From: Amycolatopsis aidingensis
GTDB taxonomy: Bacteria > Actinomycetota > Actinomycetes > Mycobacteriales > Pseudonocardiaceae
Assembly: GCF_018885265.1 (NCBI RefSeq)
Contig: NZ_CP076538.1
Coordinates: 2,702,001-2,766,000, forward strand
Reading direction: 5' to 3'
DNA: 64,000 nt
In this document: positions 60,466-64,000 of the stretch, piece by piece
Layout of the letters: every line of letters starts with the position of its first letter
Position numbering within the stretch: position 1 is the first letter of the stretch
Made by a program: the position numbers and the translations under genes
The notes under the pieces: generated by a model
The model's input: the letters and a program-made list of their open reading frames with translations, nothing else
Told to the model about the DNA's origin: nothing
Database searches by the model: none

Positions 60466-61971
60466 ATGCGTCTACCAGCACTGGCGAAGCCACGGGCGGC
60501 GATCGCTGCCGTGGCCGCCATGGCGATGACGGCGGCGACCACGGTGCTGTTCGCGGCACCCGGCGCGGCCGCGGAGGAGAACGCGGCGACCGCCGGCGTG
60601 CCCACCGAGGTGTTCGCCGCACTGGAACGGGATCTCGGCCTGAGCGAGGGACAGGCCAAGGCCCGGTTCGCGGCCGAGCACCGCGCGGGCGAGCTCGAGC
60701 AGCGGCTGCGCAAGCAGCTCGGTTCGGCGTTCGGCGGGGCGTGGATCCCGCGCGGGGACGACCGGCTCGTGGTGGCGGTGACCAACCCGGCGCAGGCCGC
60801 GAAGGTGCGCGCCGCGGGGGCCGAGCCGAAGGTCGTGGACGACAGCAAGGCGGACCTGGACGCGCAGGTCGCCCGGCTGGACGCGGGTAAGGCGCTGGCC
60901 CCGCGCGCGGTGACCGGCTGGTATGCCGACGTCGAGGCGAACCAGGTCGTGATCAACACCAAGCCCGGCGGCGCCGCCGCGGCGCAGCGGTTCGCCGCAG
61001 GCCGCGGGCTGACCGGCGAGGCGGTGCGGATCAACGAGACCACCGAGGCGCCGCGGCCGTTGTACGACGTGCGCGGCGGCGACGCGTACCACATCAGCAG
61101 CGGCAGCCGGTGCTCGGTCGGGTTCTCGGTGAACGGTGGTTTCGTCACCGCGGGCCACTGCGGGAACACCGGCGCCACGACCACCGGTTCGAACCGGGTC
61201 TCCCAGGGCACCTTCCGCGGGTCCTCCTTCCCCGGCAACGACTATGCCTGGGTGGCCACCAACTCCAACTGGACCCCGCAGGGCGTGGTGAACAACTACA
61301 GCGGCAGCACGGTGTCCGTTGCCGGCTCGCAGGAGGCGCCGGTGGGTTCCACGGTCTGCCGCTCCGGCTCCACCACCGGCTGGCACTGCGGGACCATCCA
61401 GGCCCGCAACTCCTCGGTGAGCTACCCGCAGGGCACCGTCAGCGGCCTGATCCGCACCAGCGTGTGCGCCGAGCCCGGTGACTCCGGCGGCTCGCTGCTG
61501 GCCGGTAACCAGGCGCAGGGCGTCACCTCCGGTGGCTCGGGCAACTGCAGCTCCGGCGGCACCACCTACTTCCAGCCGGTGAACGAGATCCTGCAGACCT
61601 ACGGCCTCAGCCTGGTGACCGGGGACGGCGGTCCCGGCGACCCGCCCGACCCGCCGGACAATCCGTGCTCGGGTGCGGAGGACAGCCTGACCGGATCGCT
61701 GACCTCCGGCGGCGTCGCCTACCAGCCGAACGGGCAGTACTACCGGTCGGACTCCTCCGGGACGCACAGCGGCTGCCTGGCCGGTCCGTCCAGCGCCGAC
61801 TTCGATCTGTACCTGCAGAAGTGGACCGGAACGTGGACCACGGTGGCCAGGTCGACCAGCCCGGGGCCGGACGAGCAGGTGAACTACTCCGGCACTGCGG
61901 GCTACTACCGGTACGTCGTGCATGCATACAGCGGCTCCGGTAGCTACACCCTCGGAATCACCACTCCGTAG
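60466..61971 (+). CDS. Secreted streptogrisin-like S1 serine protease with C-terminal domain
   Basis: A 501-residue prepro-protease: Sec signal (cleavage near AAPGAAA), alpha-lytic-type propeptide (about residues 36-200), then a chymotrypsin-like domain with His231 in TAGHCG, Asp259 in GNDYAW and Ser340 in GDSGGS. Cysteine pairs typical of streptogrisins are present. A Gly/Pro linker (GDGGPGDPPDPPDNPC) joins a C-terminal beta-rich pre-peptidase-like domain. AAGGAG precedes ATG 60466. An SSI-type inhibitor gene faces it downstream. Confidence 0.94.
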   Translation: MRLPALAKPRAAIAAVAAMAMTAATTVLFAAPGAAAEENAATAGVPTEVFAALERDLGLSEGQAKARFAAEHRAGELEQRLRKQLGSAFGGAWIPRGDDRLVVAVTNPAQAAKVRAAGAEPKVVDDSKADLDAQVARLDAGKALAPRAVTGWYADVEANQVVINTKPGGAAAAQRFAAGRGLTGEAVRINETTEAPRPLYDVRGGDAYHISSGSRCSVGFSVNGGFVTAGHCGNTGATTTGSNRVSQGTFRGSSFPGNDYAWVATNSNWTPQGVVNNYSGSTVSVAGSQEAPVGSTVCRSGSTTGWHCGTIQARNSSVSYPQGTVSGLIRTSVCAEPGDSGGSLLAGNQAQGVTSGGSGNCSSGGTTYFQPVNEILQTYGLSLVTGDGGPGDPPDPPDNPCSGAEDSLTGSLTSGGVAYQPNGQYYRSDSSGTHSGCLAGPSSADFDLYLQKWTGTWTTVARSTSPGPDEQVNYSGTAGYYRYVVHAYSGSGSYTLGITTP

Positions 61972-61995
61972 TTACCGGTACTGACCGGGGGTCAG

Positions 61996-62063
61996 ATCCG
62001 GCCGCGGCCGGATGAACGGGGCGGGGTGCCGGTTGCCGGGCGCGGGCAACCGGCACCCCGCCC
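61996..62063. terminator. Palindrome and 19-bp terminator between protease and inhibitor genes
   Basis: First comes an 18-base perfect palindrome (61996-62013, ATCCGGCCGCGGCCGGAT). Then a 19-bp stem (62019-62037 with 62045-62063) closes around GGGCGCG. Both lie between the convergent protease and SSI-like genes and can terminate both. Confidence 0.82.
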
Positions 62064-62077
62064 TCGTCAGGTCCGGA

Positions 62078-62458
62078 TCAGGGCTGGAACACGCCGCGGG
62101 ACATCGCGTGCGCGACACAGGGGTTGGAGTAGGTCGTGCTGAAGGCGACCGGCTCGCCCCGCCAGTGCCCGTGCGCCTCCGCCTGCACCGGGGCCAGTTC
62201 GAGGGTGCAGACCTGCCGGGTCGGGTGGTCGTCAAGGCTTTCGAAGTCGCCCCACACCAGCGCCAGCGAGCGGCAGGCGAGGGCGGGTTCGGGATGCGTG
62301 CCGCCGGAGGGCTGGCATTCCAGGGTCACCGAGCTGCGCTCACCGTCGGCGGTCTCGGTGGTGAGGGTGAACTCGGAGCCGGCATGGGTGTCGGGCCCTC
62401 CGATGCACGCGAGGGTGAGCGCGCAGGCCGCGAGGGGTTCGATGGGGAACAGTGCCAT
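62078..62458 (-). CDS. SSI-type (subtilisin inhibitor-like) protease inhibitor
   Basis: A 126-residue protein that follows the Streptomyces subtilisin inhibitor pattern: VTLECQPSGGTHPEPALAC, WGDFESL, then HWRGEPVAF and SNPCV. Cys48-Cys62 and Cys84-Cys114 have the spacing of the two SSI disulfides. The reactive loop CTLELAPV puts Leu86 at P1, predicting inhibition of subtilisin- or chymotrypsin-like proteases. The N-terminus (MALFPIEPLAACALTLACIG) is hydrophobic but lacks the basic residues of a normal signal peptide, and no better in-frame start is seen. Convergent with the S1 protease. Confidence 0.85.
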   Translation of the reverse strand: MALFPIEPLAACALTLACIGGPDTHAGSEFTLTTETADGERSSVTLECQPSGGTHPEPALACRSLALVWGDFESLDDHPTRQVCTLELAPVQAEAHGHWRGEPVAFSTTYSNPCVAHAMSRGVFQP

Positions 62459-62581
62459 ATCGGGGATATCGGCAGGCCGGTGCCGAGCACTGTGATCCCG
62501 GTCGAGTGATTCTGGTGGCTCGATCGTGGTCCACGGACGTGTGCTAGGAGACCCGGGCCGAGCTTGCCGCGCATCCGCGAG

Positions 62582-64000
62582 CTAGTAGGACTCACAGCCG
62601 CGTGCCCTGCGGATGTCGTGGGCCAGCAGCGCGGCGTGCAGCGAGAGCATCGACTCCGGATCCTCCAGCGGCACCCCGAGCACCTGCTCGATCCGGGCCA
62701 GCTGCTGGTAGTAGGCGGTGCGGGAGGTGTGCGCCGCGGCCGCTGCCGCGGACTTGTTGCCGCCGTGCGCGCAGAAGTGCCGCAACGCCTGCACCAGCCT
62801 GCTGCCGGCCGCCGCGTCCCGCTCCAGCAGCGCACCCAGCTCGCGGGTGGCGAAGGCGGCCACCCGCTCGTCCTCGGCCAGCAGGTGCAGCAGACCGCGC
62901 AGCCGGACGTCCGCCAGCCGGTGCACCCCGCGGGACTCCTGCCCGGTGTCCGCCGGTTCCACCGCGGCGGCCACATGCGCGGCCTCGGTGAGGCTGCGGC
63001 CCGCCTCCCCCGCCCCGGTGACCGTGGTGCCCACCGCGATCACCGCGGGCGCCGTGCCACGGGCCTGGTGGATCTCGGCGGCCAGCCGGTCGGCCACCGC
63101 GTCGGCGTCGGCGTCCTCGGACAGCGACAGCAGGGCGCGCACGCTGGCGTCCGGGCTGCTGGTCGCGTCGGCGGCCTCGGTGACGGCGACCAGCGCGGGC
63201 ACCTTCGCCCGCCGCGCCGCCAGCGCCGCGGCCTCGGCGAGTTCGCGCAGCGCCGGTTGCAGGGAGGCGCGCTGCCCGGTGTGTGTATGCGCCCCGATCC
63301 ACGGCCGGATGGCCGCGCCGACGAGCTGCCTTCCGGTGAGCGGCACGCCCAGCGCCGCCGCCCGCGCCACCAGCTCGGCCGGTGGCGTCGGGGAGGCCAG
63401 CAGCTCGGCCAGCACGGCACGGTGCGCCTGCCGTTCCAGGCTGTCACCTTCCCTTGCCAGGAGCTGGTACACCGCCAGCGCGGAGGCCGCGCGCTCGGCG
63501 ACGACGACATGCCGGTGCGGCGGCTGCTCCGCGGAGACGATGACCAGCCTGCCCCAGTCGTGCCCGCGGGCGCCGACGATGGTGACCAGCCAGCCCGCCT
63601 CGGCGTGGTAGCCGGTTCGCTCGCCGAGCCGGGTGGCCCGGGAGCGCCGCACCCAGTCGGCGAGCAGCTCGGCCGGGTCGGTACCCGCCGCGTCGTAGGC
63701 GATCACCTGATGGGCCAGGGTCTCCAGCACCGCGGGCTGCTCGGTGATCCGGGCGACCTCGCGCAGCACCGCGGCCGGTTCGGCGCCGGACACGGTGAGC
63801 GCGGTGAAGGTCTGGTGCACCCGCTCGGCCGCGCGCAGCTCGGCGACCTGAGCGTCCACGATCAGCCCGTTGACCGTCTCGGTGACCGCGACATAGCGGG
63901 TCTCCCTGGACAGCGTGACCAGGGGGAGCCCGTGCCGTTCGGCGGCGGCGACCAGGGCCTCCGGCAGGGTTTCGTGCCAGTGCCGTACCAGCTCCACGAT
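62582..64000 (-). CDS. PucR-family transcriptional regulator (partial, 5' end outside window)
   Basis: At least 472 codons; the gene continues beyond the window edge. A central GGDEF-like CdaR domain and the C-terminal PucR helix-turn-helix are visible (ALRHFCAHGGNKSAAAAAAH, then TSRTAYYQQLARIEQVLGVPL, LHAALLAHDI). The missing part should be most of the N-terminal PUR domain, whose end is seen as WHETLPEALVAAAERHGLPLV. Such regulators control purine, pyrimidine or amino-acid catabolism; the nearby pyrimidine/hydantoin operon is a plausible target. Confidence 0.88.
   Translation of the reverse strand: MVELVRHWHETLPEALVAAAERHGLPLVTLSRETRYVAVTETVNGLIVDAQVAELRAAERVHQTFTALTVSGAEPAAVLREVARITEQPAVLETLAHQVIAYDAAGTDPAELLADWVRRSRATRLGERTGYHAEAGWLVTIVGARGHDWGRLVIVSAEQPPHRHVVVAERAASALAVYQLLAREGDSLERQAHRAVLAELLASPTPPAELVARAAALGVPLTGRQLVGAAIRPWIGAHTHTGQRASLQPALRELAEAAALAARRAKVPALVAVTEAADATSSPDASVRALLSLSEDADADAVADRLAAEIHQARGTAPAVIAVGTTVTGAGEAGRSLTEAAHVAAAVEPADTGQESRGVHRLADVRLRGLLHLLAEDERVAAFATRELGALLERDAAAGSRLVQALRHFCAHGGNKSAAAAAAHTSRTAYYQQLARIEQVLGVPLEDPESMLSLHAALLAHDIRRARGCESY

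Overview
The window is high-GC actinobacterial chromosome. GTG, TTG and ATG starts, stop/start overlaps of 1-8 bases and G+C-rich third positions are pervasive. Gene order (obg-proB, nadD-rsfS-gpgP-octT-degV-comEA-comEC-holA-rpsT-lepA, then siroheme sulfite reductase/cysH/chelatase genes and hemW) follows the order known from Mycobacteriales. The secreted S1 protease, the SSI-type inhibitor and the style of intergenic repeats point to a Pseudonocardiaceae-like actinomycete; that assignment is inference. No rRNA, tRNA, CRISPR, phage or insertion sequence was seen.

Layout. 1-7 kb: obg, proB, a scar holding remnants of a TetR gene and an alpha/beta hydrolase, an MFS transporter and a RecQ helicase fused to a phosphoribosyltransferase domain. 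7-14 kb: nadD, rsfS, gpgP and octT (methylglucose lipopolysaccharide pathway), degV, comEA and comEC. 14-18 kb: an ABC exporter divergent from a histidine kinase/response regulator pair, then an AT-rich promoter and a secreted protein. 18-26 kb: thrC behind a SAM-I riboswitch, holA, rpsT, a DMT transporter behind a ykkC-type (guanidine) riboswitch, small enzymes and lepA. 26-34 kb: nitronate monooxygenase, hydrolases, an oxidoreductase, an RNase Sa-like/barstar pair, a TetR-controlled operon with a clear operator, and secreted proteins.

34-40 kb is an assimilatory sulfate operon on the minus strand: cysteine-containing leader peptide, sulfite reductase, a 49-residue zinc-ribbon protein, cysH, cysD, cysN and a sirohydrochlorin chelatase. 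40-45 kb: cstA, a CC-tailed small protein, an ArsA-like ATPase, hemW and a SnoaL-like protein, closed by a palindromic array of 21-base repeats. 45-52 kb: an MMPL exporter with its own two-component system, divergent from a MacB-like ABC exporter. 52-54 kb: a siderophore-interacting protein behind an iron box, a cysteine-rich secreted protein and a DUF574 methyltransferase. 54-60 kb: a pyrimidine/hydantoin catabolic operon (NCS1 permease, ureidopropionase-like nitrilase, dihydropyrimidinase, LLM oxidoreductase) with a divergent LysR gene. 60-64 kb: a streptogrisin-like protease facing an SSI-type protease inhibitor, then a PucR regulator cut by the window end.

The most informative non-coding or hidden items are the SAM-I riboswitch before thrC, the ykkC-type riboswitch, the cysteine leader peptide, the short gene between sulfite reductase and cysH, the TetR operator, the iron box and the 21-base repeat palindrome.
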